DNA of 64,000 bases from assembly GCA_964600685.1 (NCBI GenBank), contig CAZRKU010000002.1, positions 1 to 64,000 of the forward strand, read 5' to 3'. The position numbers and the translations under genes were made by a program. The DNA comes from TMP-24 sp964600685. Lineage in GTDB: Bacteria > Pseudomonadota > Alphaproteobacteria > Rhodobacterales > Rhodobacteraceae. Positions within the stretch are counted from its first letter, which is position 1, and each line of letters begins with the position of its first letter. The notes under the pieces were generated by a model, which was not told the origin of the DNA, did not search any database, and worked only from the letters and a program-made list of their open reading frames with translations. Shown one piece after another: positions 16,609 through 23,932 of this stretch.

Positions 16609-17841
16609 ATGCCCGTATCTCGCAGTCTTCGGAACATGCTGAATACATCGTCAATCGTGGCGATGGCCTTTTCTTCCGCGCTTGCCGCCTCGGCCACGCA
16701 GGCCGCGGCGCAGGAGGTGACCCTGGGAGTGCTGGTGCCGCTGACCGGCGAGCTGGGCCGGTTCGGCGAGATCGTGGCCTCCGGCATCGAGCTTGCGGTG
16801 AACCAGATCAACGCGGCGGGCGGCACCTCCTGCGGGATGCTGCGCACCGTGCTGGCCGATACCAAGGGCGAGCCGGATCACGCCATCCGCGTGGCGCAGA
16901 AGATGATCGACAGTGACGGCGCCATTGCCATCCTCGGCCCGACGTCGGGCGAGATGGTGGCGCTGGTCGATCTGGCGAAACGGCAGAAGACGATGCTGAT
17001 CTCGCCGCTGGCAGGCAGCATCAGTCTCAACGAACTCGGCGGCGATTTCGTCTATCGCACGGTCTCCTCCGACCTTGGCGACGGGGCCGCCGCCGGCCTG
17101 TGGCTGAGCGAGAAGGGCTACAAGCGGGTGGCCTTCCTGGTGCAGAACGAGGAATCGACGATCTCGACGGCGCAGGTGGCCAAGGGCAAGGTCGAAGAGG
17201 CGGGCATCGAGATCACCGACTATGTGGTGTTCAACCCCGGCCAGCCCTCCTATCAGGCCGAACTGATCGCGCTTCTGGCCAATGCGCCCGACGCCATCTA
17301 TCTGGCGGGCGGGCAGGTTTCGGGCGTGACCGTCATCAAGGAGGCGACCGTCGGCGGCTTCGCGGGCGAATGGCTGTTCTCCGCTGATCTGGCGGTGCCG
17401 GAGATTTTCGATGCGGTCGGGGCCGATCTCTTGAACGGCCGCGCCTATGTCGAGTTCGCCGATGCCGACAACACGCTGCCCGAGTTCAAGGCCTTCGAGG
17501 CGCTCTATATGGCCAGCAACCCCGAGGCACCGGGGCCCTTCGCCTCGAACGCCTTCGACATGACCAACCTCGTGGCCCTGGCGCTGCAGGCAAGCGGCGA
17601 ATGCACCGGCGCCGGGATCAATTCGGCGATCCGCCAGGTCGCCGAGGGCGGCGAGCCGGTCGCCAGCTTTGCCGACGGCAAGGCCGCCCTTGCGGCGGGC
17701 AAGGACATTGACCTGGTCGGCGCCTCCGGCTCGTTGACCTTCGATGCCAGCGGCACGGTGGCCGGGGCCTATACGATCCAGGAGGCCAAGGATGGCGCCT
17801 GGACGAACGTCAAGTTCTATCCTGCCAGCCTGTTCGAATAG
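16609..17841 (+). CDS. Periplasmic substrate-binding protein of the importer (LivK/Peripla_BP_6 family)
   Basis: Secreted receptor of 410 aa for the ABC importer. The N-terminus has a basic start, a hydrophobic stretch and a probable signal peptidase site after AAAQ (residue 35), followed by the family start VTLGVLVPLTGELGRFGE. Unlike many paralogues it carries two internal cysteines (Cys at TSCGML and GECTGAG) that could form a disulfide. It closes the operon; a GC hairpin without a T-run follows it. Confidence 0.92.
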   Translation: MPVSRSLRNMLNTSSIVAMAFSSALAASATQAAAQEVTLGVLVPLTGELGRFGEIVASGIELAVNQINAAGGTSCGMLRTVLADTKGEPDHAIRVAQKMIDSDGAIAILGPTSGEMVALVDLAKRQKTMLISPLAGSISLNELGGDFVYRTVSSDLGDGAAAGLWLSEKGYKRVAFLVQNEESTISTAQVAKGKVEEAGIEITDYVVFNPGQPSYQAELIALLANAPDAIYLAGGQVSGVTVIKEATVGGFAGEWLFSADLAVPEIFDAVGADLLNGRAYVEFADADNTLPEFKAFEALYMASNPEAPGPFASNAFDMTNLVALALQASGECTGAGINSAIRQVAEGGEPVASFADGKAALAAGKDIDLVGASGSLTFDASGTVAGAYTIQEAKDGAWTNVKFYPASLFE

Positions 17842-17849
17842 GGGCTTCC

Positions 17850-17874
17850 GGGGCGCCCGGCGGCGCTCCCCCCC
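17850..17874 (+). terminator. Possible terminator hairpin after the importer operon
   Basis: GGGGCGCC can pair with GGCGC-T-CCCC, leaving one bulged base, and is followed by CCGTTTTG. The T-run is short, so termination is uncertain. From here to about 18285 (over 400 bp) I see no gene; translations in all frames match nothing I know. Confidence 0.35.
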
Positions 17875-18284
17875 GTTTTGACCGGGTGCGGTCGTGGACC
17901 TCACGCGGCCTTTTCGGTTTCGGGCGGGGGTGATCCCGCCGATGCCGGGTCGTTCGTCATTCGATTGTGTCCGGCAAAAGTGGCATCCGGTTTCGTCGCA
18001 AGACACGCGACAATTCGGGAATCTTGAGTCTGCCCGGCGCTTGCGTCAGCGTCGGCCAGACTCCAAGTCCACAGCCGGTCGGTGGTGAACCGACCCGGCA
18101 TTGCCGTCGGGAAAACGCTCCGCGCATCGCCCGTTGTGGAACGGAAGACGACATTGAAGCCGCATTGACCCGATCTCCGCGAACGGACGGTGCGGCTGTT
18201 TGTTGAACACCGCGACGAATGTCGGAACCAAGCTGCGGCGCCGGTTGCGATCGCAGGCGTATTGGGTGGTATGCTGGACGGTGA

Positions 18285-18874
18285 CGGTGATGCGGCCTTT
18301 GGCCGGTGGTAGCCGGTCATGCGGCAGACTTTCCGGAAGGCGAGGGCGCAGCAGCTCCATCGGGTGCGCGCGCAAGCTGAGGCGCGGCGAGAGATAGTCC
18401 TCGATCACCTCCTGGCACGCAGTCATCTGCGGCGAAGTGACGGTGGGTTCGACACCACCTTCGCCATCGGGGCCAAACAGCGGCAGCGGGGCGGGAGCCT
18501 TCAGCGCCTTGGCCGCCCAGAGCGCATCACGGCGGGTGAGGCCAAGGGCGGCGAAGCCATCGGCTTCGGCCAGGCGCTCCAGCGCATCGGGATGCACACC
18601 CGCCCGGCGCCAGAGGCTTTCGACATCGGGATAGCCGTTGCCCCGGGCGGCCGCGATCCACGAAGCGTCCTCGTCGCGCATGCCCTTGATCTGGCGGAAC
18701 CCAGCCCAGGGCCAGCCCGCCATCCGGGCGCAATTCCAGCGTGCAATCCCAGACCGAGTGGTTGACCGAGATGGGGCGAACTTCAACGCCGTGATCGCGG
18801 GCATCGCGCACCAGCTGGGCCGGGGCATAGAATCCCATCGGCTGGCTGTTCAAGAGCGAGCAGGTGAAGACCGC
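18285..18874 (-). pseudogene. dnaE2: Decayed C-terminal fragment of error-prone DNA polymerase DnaE2
   Basis: The translated remnant carries the DnaE2/ImuC C-terminal sequences NSQPMGFYAPAQLVRDAR and HGVEVRPISVNHSVWDCTLE in one frame and GFRQIKGMRDED, ESLWRRAG, LERLAEADGFAALGL and LSLRAHPMELLRP in another. A frameshift near 18710 separates the two parts. The polymerase active site and at least 850 N-terminal residues are absent, and the OB-fold end is also lost. A stop codon lies just before the fragment. This is a leftover of an SOS mutagenesis cassette; no imuA or imuB is visible here. Confidence 0.85.
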
Positions 18875-18881
18875 CTAGCCG

Positions 18882-19238
18882 TCAGCCGTCCGGTCTGGTC
18901 CAGATGAAGATCAGAACCCCCGCCAGGGCGACGGACTGCATAAGGATGATCCTGCCGGAAAAGCCCAGTGTCAGCGACATCCCAAGGGCGGCGGCGCAGG
19001 ACAATGTCGCAAAAATCTTGGCGCGGCGGGAAATCGCGCCGCGTTCGTTCCAGTTGTGAATGGGCGGGCCGAACACCGGATGCGCCAGCAGCCAACGATG
19101 AAGGCGAACGGAGCTTTTTCCAAAGAAGAAGCCGGCCGCCAGCAGAAACGGAACCGTGGGAAGGAAGGGCAGGAACAGCCCGATCGCGCCAAGGGCGACG
19201 CAGATCAGGCCTGCAATCGCCCAAACAGAGCGGATCAT
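18882..19238 (-). CDS. ybaN: YbaN family (DUF454) inner-membrane protein
   Basis: Membrane protein of 118 aa with three or four hydrophobic segments and the DUF454 signature LGAIGLFLPFLPTVPFLLAA followed by HRWLLAHPVFGPPIHNW. Function is not established. It overlaps the end of hemW by four bases and so belongs to the rph-rdgB-ridA-hemW transcription unit. The pairing with hemW may reflect only shared transcription. Confidence 0.9.
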   Translation of the reverse strand: MIRSVWAIAGLICVALGAIGLFLPFLPTVPFLLAAGFFFGKSSVRLHRWLLAHPVFGPPIHNWNERGAISRRAKIFATLSCAAALGMSLTLGFSGRIILMQSVALAGVLIFIWTRPDG

Positions 19239-20410
19239 GTCAGCAGTTCCCGCAGAATCGCGTTGAGAACGGGCTGCCCGTCGCGGGTCGCCGCCACCCT
19301 GCCCCCATCGGTTGTGATCATCCCGATGTCTTCAAGGTGGCGCAGCGCAGCGGTCGGCAAGGGTCGTCCGGCGAGGCTTTCGAAGCGCGCAGACTCTATG
19401 CCCTCGCGCAGGCGCAAACCCATCAGAAGAAATTCCGTCGCCTGATCCTGCGGCGTCAGTGTTTCGGTCGGTCCGTCGCCCGAACCGGCATTCTCGACCC
19501 GCTCAAGCCAGGCGGAGGGCGCACGCGGCGCCTCTGTCGCCCATCGCGCGCCATTCAGCGAAAGCCGCCCGTGGGCACCCGGCCCGATACCGGCATAGTC
19601 GCCATACCGCCAGTAGATCAGGTTGTGGCGGCTTTCCGACCCCGGTCTGGCATGGTTCGAAATCTCATAGGCAGGCAATCCATACTCCCCGCAAATCTCC
19701 CGTGTCGCCAGATACATGTCGCTCGCAAGCTCTTCTCCGGGCAGCCCCTTCAGGTGCCCTGCCGCCGCCCGAGCGCCAAAGACGGTCCCGTCCTCGATCG
19801 TCAGTTGGTAGAGCGAGAAATGATCGACCGCCATGGCGAGCGCCTCGGTCAGTTCGGCGCGCCATTCGGCAAGCGACTGATCTTGCCGCGCATAGATCAG
19901 ATCGAAGCTGACCCTTTGAAAAGCCGACCTTGCAATGTCGAACGCCCGGCGCGCATCCGCGGCGGAATGCATCCGCCCAAGACGCTGCAAGTCCCGGTCG
20001 TTCAGCGCCTGCACGCCCATCGACAGCCGGTCGACGCCGCCTTCGGCATAGGCCCGGAACCTCCCGGCCTCGACCGATCCGGGATTGGCCTCCAGCGTCA
20101 CCTCGAAATCATTGGCGGGGGTCCAGACCCTGCGCACCCGCTCAAGTATCGCCGCCACAATCTCCGGCTCCATCAGCGAGGGCGTGCCGCCACCGAAGAA
20201 GACCGTGTTCAGCACCCGTCCCGGCGTCAGCGCCGCCACCCGATCGATCTCGCGCAGATAGGCGGCCAGCCAGCGGCGCTGGTCGATCCGGGCGGCCACA
20301 TGGCTGTTGAAATCGCAGTAAGGGCATTTTGACGTGCAGAAAGGCCAGTGGATGTAAAGGCCGAAGCCGCCGTGCCGCCAATCTTCGAAAGTTGTATTTT
20401 CGGCCCGAAT
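19235..20410 (-). CDS. hemW: Radical SAM heme chaperone HemW, apparently with an ATT start
   Basis: Protein of about 391 aa that binds S-adenosylmethionine and heme. Near the N-terminus the sequence GFGLYIHWPFCTSKCPYCDF holds the CX3CX2C cluster motif; GGGTPSL and the HemN_C region at the end confirm the family. The first in-frame ATG or GTG downstream lies after the cysteines, so translation must begin upstream of it. There, no ATG, GTG or TTG exists in frame. An ATT at 20408-20410 with AAGGA nine bases before it is the best candidate. A missed base in the assembly would be the alternative. Older annotations call this coproporphyrinogen oxidase, which HemW is not. Confidence 0.9.
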   Translation of the reverse strand: MRAENTTFEDWRHGGFGLYIHWPFCTSKCPYCDFNSHVAARIDQRRWLAAYLREIDRVAALTPGRVLNTVFFGGGTPSLMEPEIVAAILERVRRVWTPANDFEVTLEANPGSVEAGRFRAYAEGGVDRLSMGVQALNDRDLQRLGRMHSAADARRAFDIARSAFQRVSFDLIYARQDQSLAEWRAELTEALAMAVDHFSLYQLTIEDGTVFGARAAAGHLKGLPGEELASDMYLATREICGEYGLPAYEISNHARPGSESRHNLIYWRYGDYAGIGPGAHGRLSLNGARWATEAPRAPSAWLERVENAGSGDGPTETLTPQDQATEFLLMGLRLREGIESARFESLAGRPLPTAALRHLEDIGMITTDGGRVAATRDGQPVLNAILRELLT

Positions 20411-20415
20411 AGTGT

Positions 20416-20790
20416 CTATTCCTTCATCGCGGTGACTTCGATTTCGACTTTCATTTCCGGTCTGATCAGCCCCGCGACAACCATGGTGGCGGCAGGCCGG
20501 ATCTCGCCCAGGAACTCGCCCAGAACCGGCGTGATCGCGTCGGCGAACACGACATCGGTGATGGTATATTGCACCCGCACGATGTCCTTCAGCGCGAAAC
20601 CGCCCTGTTCGAGCGCCCAGCGGATCGTGTCGAAACAGTTGCGGGCCTGTTTCGCGACATCGGCCGGCATCTTCATCGTGCCATAATCATACCCGGTGAC
20701 GCCGGACACGAAGCACCATGGCCCCTTCACCACCGCCCGACTGTAACCCATGGTCCGCTCAAAGGGTGATCCGGTCGAGATGAGTTTCAT
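20416..20790 (-). CDS. RidA family protein
   Basis: Protein of 124 aa of the RidA/YjgF/YER057c fold, the family that deaminates reactive enamines and imines. The motifs WCFVSGVTGYD, CFDTIRWALEQGG and the C-terminal MKVEIEVTAMKE fit; RidA proper has an arginine in the loop before the last strand, seen here as GEIRPAATMV. The ATG at 20790 follows GGAGGACAGG; the longer frame would extend into rdgB. It begins 32 bp before the rdgB stop and is followed directly by hemW. Confidence 0.88.
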   Translation of the reverse strand: MKLISTGSPFERTMGYSRAVVKGPWCFVSGVTGYDYGTMKMPADVAKQARNCFDTIRWALEQGGFALKDIVRVQYTITDVVFADAITPVLGEFLGEIRPAATMVVAGLIRPEMKVEIEVTAMKE

Positions 20791-21400
20791 CCTGTCCTCC
20801 AAAGGCTTCTGCAAGTTTTCGGAACGCATCGGCGCGATGCGAGATCCGGTTCTTCAGCTCGGCGCCCATCTCGGCAAACGTAAGGTCATGGCCGTCCGGC
20901 TGAAACATCGGGTCATAGCCGTGCCCGTGCGCGCCCCGCGTTGGCCAGATGACCTGCCCCTCAACCTTGCCCTCGAACACCTCGTCATGGCCGTCAGGCC
21001 AGGCCAGAACCATTGTCGCGCGAAATCGTGCGCGGCGCGGGTAGGGGGCTGCCGCTTCCTCCAGCGCAGTCCAGGTGCGGGTCATGGCCAGACTGAAATC
21101 ACGGCCGGCGGGTGTCGTCGCCCAGTCGGCTGTATAGACCCCGGGCGCACCGTCCAGCCCCTCGACCTCAATGCCGGAATCATCGGCAAGGGCGGGCAGG
21201 CCGGTCGCCTTGGCGGCCGCGTGAGCCTTGACGCGCGCATTGCCGACAAACGTTGCCTCCGTCTCCTCCGGCTCAGGCAGGCCCAGTTCGGCCGCGCTGA
21301 CGCAGCTTATGCCGTAGGGCGACAGAAGGGCGGCAATCTCCTCGAGCTTCCCCCTGTTGTGGGTCGCCACCAGCAGCTTGTCGCCCGTGAACACCCTCAT
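20759..21400 (-). CDS. rdgB: Non-canonical purine NTP pyrophosphatase RdgB
   Basis: Cleans the nucleotide pool of ITP, XTP and dITP by hydrolysis to monophosphates. Length is 213 aa. Family motifs: LLVATHNRGKLEEI at the start, EATFVGNARVKAHAAA, ALADDSGIEVEGLDGAPGVYTA and the C-terminal GYDPMFQPDG and ISHRADAFRK. Its ATG overlaps the rph stop, and its last 32 bases overlap the start of ridA in a different frame. Confidence 0.96.
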   Translation of the reverse strand: MRVFTGDKLLVATHNRGKLEEIAALLSPYGISCVSAAELGLPEPEETEATFVGNARVKAHAAAKATGLPALADDSGIEVEGLDGAPGVYTADWATTPAGRDFSLAMTRTWTALEEAAAPYPRRARFRATMVLAWPDGHDEVFEGKVEGQVIWPTRGAHGHGYDPMFQPDGHDLTFAEMGAELKNRISHRADAFRKLAEAFGGQDETHLDRITL

Positions 21401-22110
21401 CCGATGGCGACCTTCTGCGCCGCGACCAGCGCCGCGATGCCATTTTCCGAAAGGTCGAGCAGTTTGCCCATTTCCTCCCGGCTGAAGGTCGCGCCTTCGG
21501 CGGACATCTGCACCTCGATCAGCCTTCCGCGCCCGGTCAGGATGAAATTGCCGTCCGTTCCCGCCTCGCTGTCTTCGGCATAGTCCAGATCGACGACCGG
21601 CTGACCCGCATAGATGCCGCAGCTGACCGCGGCGACATGATCCATGATCGGATCGCTGACGATCGCCCCGGATTTCAGCAGCTTGTTGACCGCCAGCCGC
21701 AGCGCGACCCAACCCCCGGTGATGGAGGCGCAGCGCGTCCCGCCGTCCGCCTGGATGACATCGCAGTCGACGACGATCTGCCGTTCGCCCAGTGCCACGC
21801 GGTCGACACCGGCGCGCAGCGCCCGCCCGATCAGCCGCTGGATTTCCTGGGTGCGGCCCGACTGTTTGCCGGCCGCGGCCTCGCGCCGGTTGCGGCTGTT
21901 GGTGGCCCGTGGCAGCATCCCGTATTCCGCCGTGACCCAGCCGAGACCCGTGCCCTTCAGGAACGACGGCGCCTTGTCCTCGATGCTTGCCGTGCAGATC
22001 ACTTGCGTGTCGCCGCAGCGGATCAGGCAAGAACCTTCGGCATGTTTGGTTATCCCGGTTTCGATCGAAATCGGGCGCATTTCATCAAGTTTCCGGCCGG
22101 AAGGGCGCAT
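21397..22110 (-). CDS. rph: Ribonuclease PH
   Basis: Phosphorolytic 3'-5' exoribonuclease that trims tRNA ends. It has 237 aa with RPSGRKLDEMRPISIETG at the start, the tRNA-binding NSRNRREAAAGKQSGRTQEIQRLIGR, and the active site CDVIQADGGTRCASITGG. It is the first gene of the leftward unit rph-rdgB-ridA-hemW-ybaN and is divergent from hrcA, an arrangement common in Rhodobacterales. Confidence 0.97.
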   Translation of the reverse strand: MRPSGRKLDEMRPISIETGITKHAEGSCLIRCGDTQVICTASIEDKAPSFLKGTGLGWVTAEYGMLPRATNSRNRREAAAGKQSGRTQEIQRLIGRALRAGVDRVALGERQIVVDCDVIQADGGTRCASITGGWVALRLAVNKLLKSGAIVSDPIMDHVAAVSCGIYAGQPVVDLDYAEDSEAGTDGNFILTGRGRLIEVQMSAEGATFSREEMGKLLDLSENGIAALVAAQKVAIG

Positions 22111-22173
22111 GTCGTGGTCCTCAGTCAGTGGGTGCGCCCATTAAGGCCCGGCAGCCCCCCGATGCAACCCCGA

Positions 22174-22202
22174 TTGACGTGCGGCTTTCCCGCTCTTTAT
22201 CT
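22174..22202 (+). promoter_or_regulatory. Predicted promoter of hrcA-grpE
   Basis: TTGACG (22174-22179) and TTATCT (22197-22202) are separated by 17 bp, close to both housekeeping and heat-shock consensus in alphaproteobacteria. It ends 16 bp before the hrcA start. No CIRCE element (TTAGCACTC inverted repeat) is present, so HrcA does not seem to repress its own gene here. Confidence 0.5.
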
Positions 22203-22218
22203 GGGGGCAGGAGTGATG

Positions 22219-23292
22219 ATGAGCGACGGTCCCAAGATTCTGGCCCAGATGAACGACCGCTCGCGCGAAGTTTTCCGCCGCGTGGTCGAATCCTATCTCG
22301 ACAGCGGTGATCCGATCGGTTCGCGCTCTCTCACCCGAACGATGAGCGAGAAGCTGTCGGCCGCCACGATCCGCAACGTGATGCAGGATCTGGAATTTCT
22401 CGGCCTCCTTGACAGTCCGCATGTCTCGGCCGGGCGCATTCCCACCCAGCTTGGCCTTCGCATGTTCGTGGATGGTCTGATGGAAGTGTCGACCGTCGCC
22501 GCCGAAGACCGGCAGGTGATGGAAGCAACGGTTTCCGGCACCGAGCCGGATGTGACTTCGCTCCTGGATCGCGTCGGATCGGCCCTGTCGGGGATCACCC
22601 ACGGCGCAAGCCTCGTCCTGACGCCGAAGCAGGAAGCGCCGATCCGCCATATCGAATTCGTCTCGCTCGGCCCGGATCGCGCGTTGGTGGTTCTGGTCTT
22701 TGCCGACGGGCAGGTGGAAAACCGGCTCTTCACCCCGCCGCCGGGCCAGACGCCCTCCTCCCTGCGGGAGGCCGCGAATTTCCTCAATGCGATGGCCGAG
22801 GGGCGCACGGTTTCGGAATTGCGCACCCACATGCGCCGCGACATTGCCGCACGTCGGCGAGAGCTGAACAGCCTTGCGCGGGAACTGGTCGAAAGCGGCC
22901 TCGTCCTTTGGGAAAATCCCGGCGAATCTCAGGAACGGCTGATCGTGCGGGGGCAGTCCAACCTGCTCGATCAGGCGGCAGAGGTCGACCTGGCCCGCAT
23001 CCGCAGTCTTTTTGACGACCTGGAGCGCAAGCGTGACATCGCCGAATTCCTCGAATTGACCGAAACGGGCGAGGGGGTGCGTATATTCATCGGGTCGGAG
23101 AACAAACTTTTCTCACTTTCGGGTTCCTCTCTGGTGGTCTCTTCCTATATGAACGCGGATCGGAAGATTATCGGCGCGGTCGGCGTCATCGGACCGACAC
23201 GGCTGAACTATGGCCGGATCGTTCCGATCGTCGATTATACGGCGCAGCTTGTCGGCAGGCTCCTGTCGGGCGAGCGCAAGGGACAGAACTGA
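22219..23292 (+). CDS. hrcA: Heat-inducible transcription repressor HrcA
   Basis: Repressor of class I heat-shock operons that binds CIRCE and is stabilised by GroEL. It has 357 aa: winged-helix start (NDRSREVFRRVVESYLDSGDP), AATIRNVMQDLEFLGLL, SPHVSAGRIPT, and the C-terminal GPTRLNYGRIVPIVDYTAQL. Three start codons lie close together (22213 GTG, 22216 and 22219 ATG). AGGAG at 22209-22213 has the best spacing to 22219. One base overlaps grpE. Confidence 0.96.
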   Translation: MSDGPKILAQMNDRSREVFRRVVESYLDSGDPIGSRSLTRTMSEKLSAATIRNVMQDLEFLGLLDSPHVSAGRIPTQLGLRMFVDGLMEVSTVAAEDRQVMEATVSGTEPDVTSLLDRVGSALSGITHGASLVLTPKQEAPIRHIEFVSLGPDRALVVLVFADGQVENRLFTPPPGQTPSSLREAANFLNAMAEGRTVSELRTHMRRDIAARRRELNSLARELVESGLVLWENPGESQERLIVRGQSNLLDQAAEVDLARIRSLFDDLERKRDIAEFLELTETGEGVRIFIGSENKLFSLSGSSLVVSSYMNADRKIIGAVGVIGPTRLNYGRIVPIVDYTAQLVGRLLSGERKGQN

Positions 23293-23840
23293 TGAGTGAG
23301 ATGAAGAAAGACGAACTTGCGGAAGATCAGGCCCTGATGGGCGAAGAGTTGGCGGAAGACGATCCGCTTATGGTCGAGATCGAGGTGCTGAAAGCCGAGC
23401 GCGACGAATTGAAGGACCGGTTCATGCGGTCGCTCGCGGATGCCGAAAACATCCGCAAGCGCGGTGAACGTGACCGGCGCGAGGCCGAACAATATGGTGG
23501 CACGAAGCTCGCGCGCGATCTTCTGCCGATCTATGACAATCTCAAACGCGCGCTCGACGCGGCGGGCGACGAACAGCGCGCGGCGGCACTGGCGCTGATC
23601 GAAGGGGTAGAGCTGACCATGCGCGAACTGGTGACCGTGCTGACCCGTCATGGCGTGAAACCCGTCGCGCCCCAGGTGGGGGATACGTTCGACCCGCAGA
23701 TCCATCAGGCCATGTTCGAAGCCCCGCTTCCGGGAACCAGGGCGGGTGACATCATTCAGGTGATGACCGAGGGCTTCTTGCTGCACGACCGGCTTCTGCG
23801 CCCCGCGCAGGTTGGCGTGAGCTCGACGCCGAAATCCTGA
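23292..23840 (+). CDS. grpE: Nucleotide exchange factor GrpE
   Basis: DnaK co-chaperone of 182 aa that releases ADP. It has an acidic N-terminus, a long coiled coil (VLKAERDELKDRFMRSLADAENIRKRGERD) and the C-terminal beta domain with GVKPVAPQVGDTFDPQIHQAMF. It starts within the hrcA stop codon (TGATG). A stem-loop ends the unit 12 bp after the stop. Confidence 0.97.
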   Translation: MSEMKKDELAEDQALMGEELAEDDPLMVEIEVLKAERDELKDRFMRSLADAENIRKRGERDRREAEQYGGTKLARDLLPIYDNLKRALDAAGDEQRAAALALIEGVELTMRELVTVLTRHGVKPVAPQVGDTFDPQIHQAMFEAPLPGTRAGDIIQVMTEGFLLHDRLLRPAQVGVSSTPKS

Positions 23841-23852
23841 TCGGGTGCCGGT

Positions 23853-23873
23853 GCGGGGGTTTCACACCCCCGC
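23853..23873. terminator. Hairpin between grpE and mutS
   Basis: GCGGGGGT and ACCCCCGC form a perfect 8-bp stem around TTCAC, followed by the phrase CCCCCGTGGGATATTT. I recall similar hairpin-plus-GGGATATTT sequences in many Rhodobacterales intergenic regions. Since grpE and mutS converge here, it may serve both strands as a transcription end. Confidence 0.55.
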
Positions 23874-23932
23874 GCCCCCGTGGGATATTTGTGCCAGAAT
23901 GAAGGACAAGCAGGGCGGGGACCAACCCCGCC

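Noticed and set aside
16651..18006. A 451-codon frame antisense to the importer receptor gene
   Set aside because: Shadow of the receptor gene; composition is low in complexity and there are no motifs or good start.
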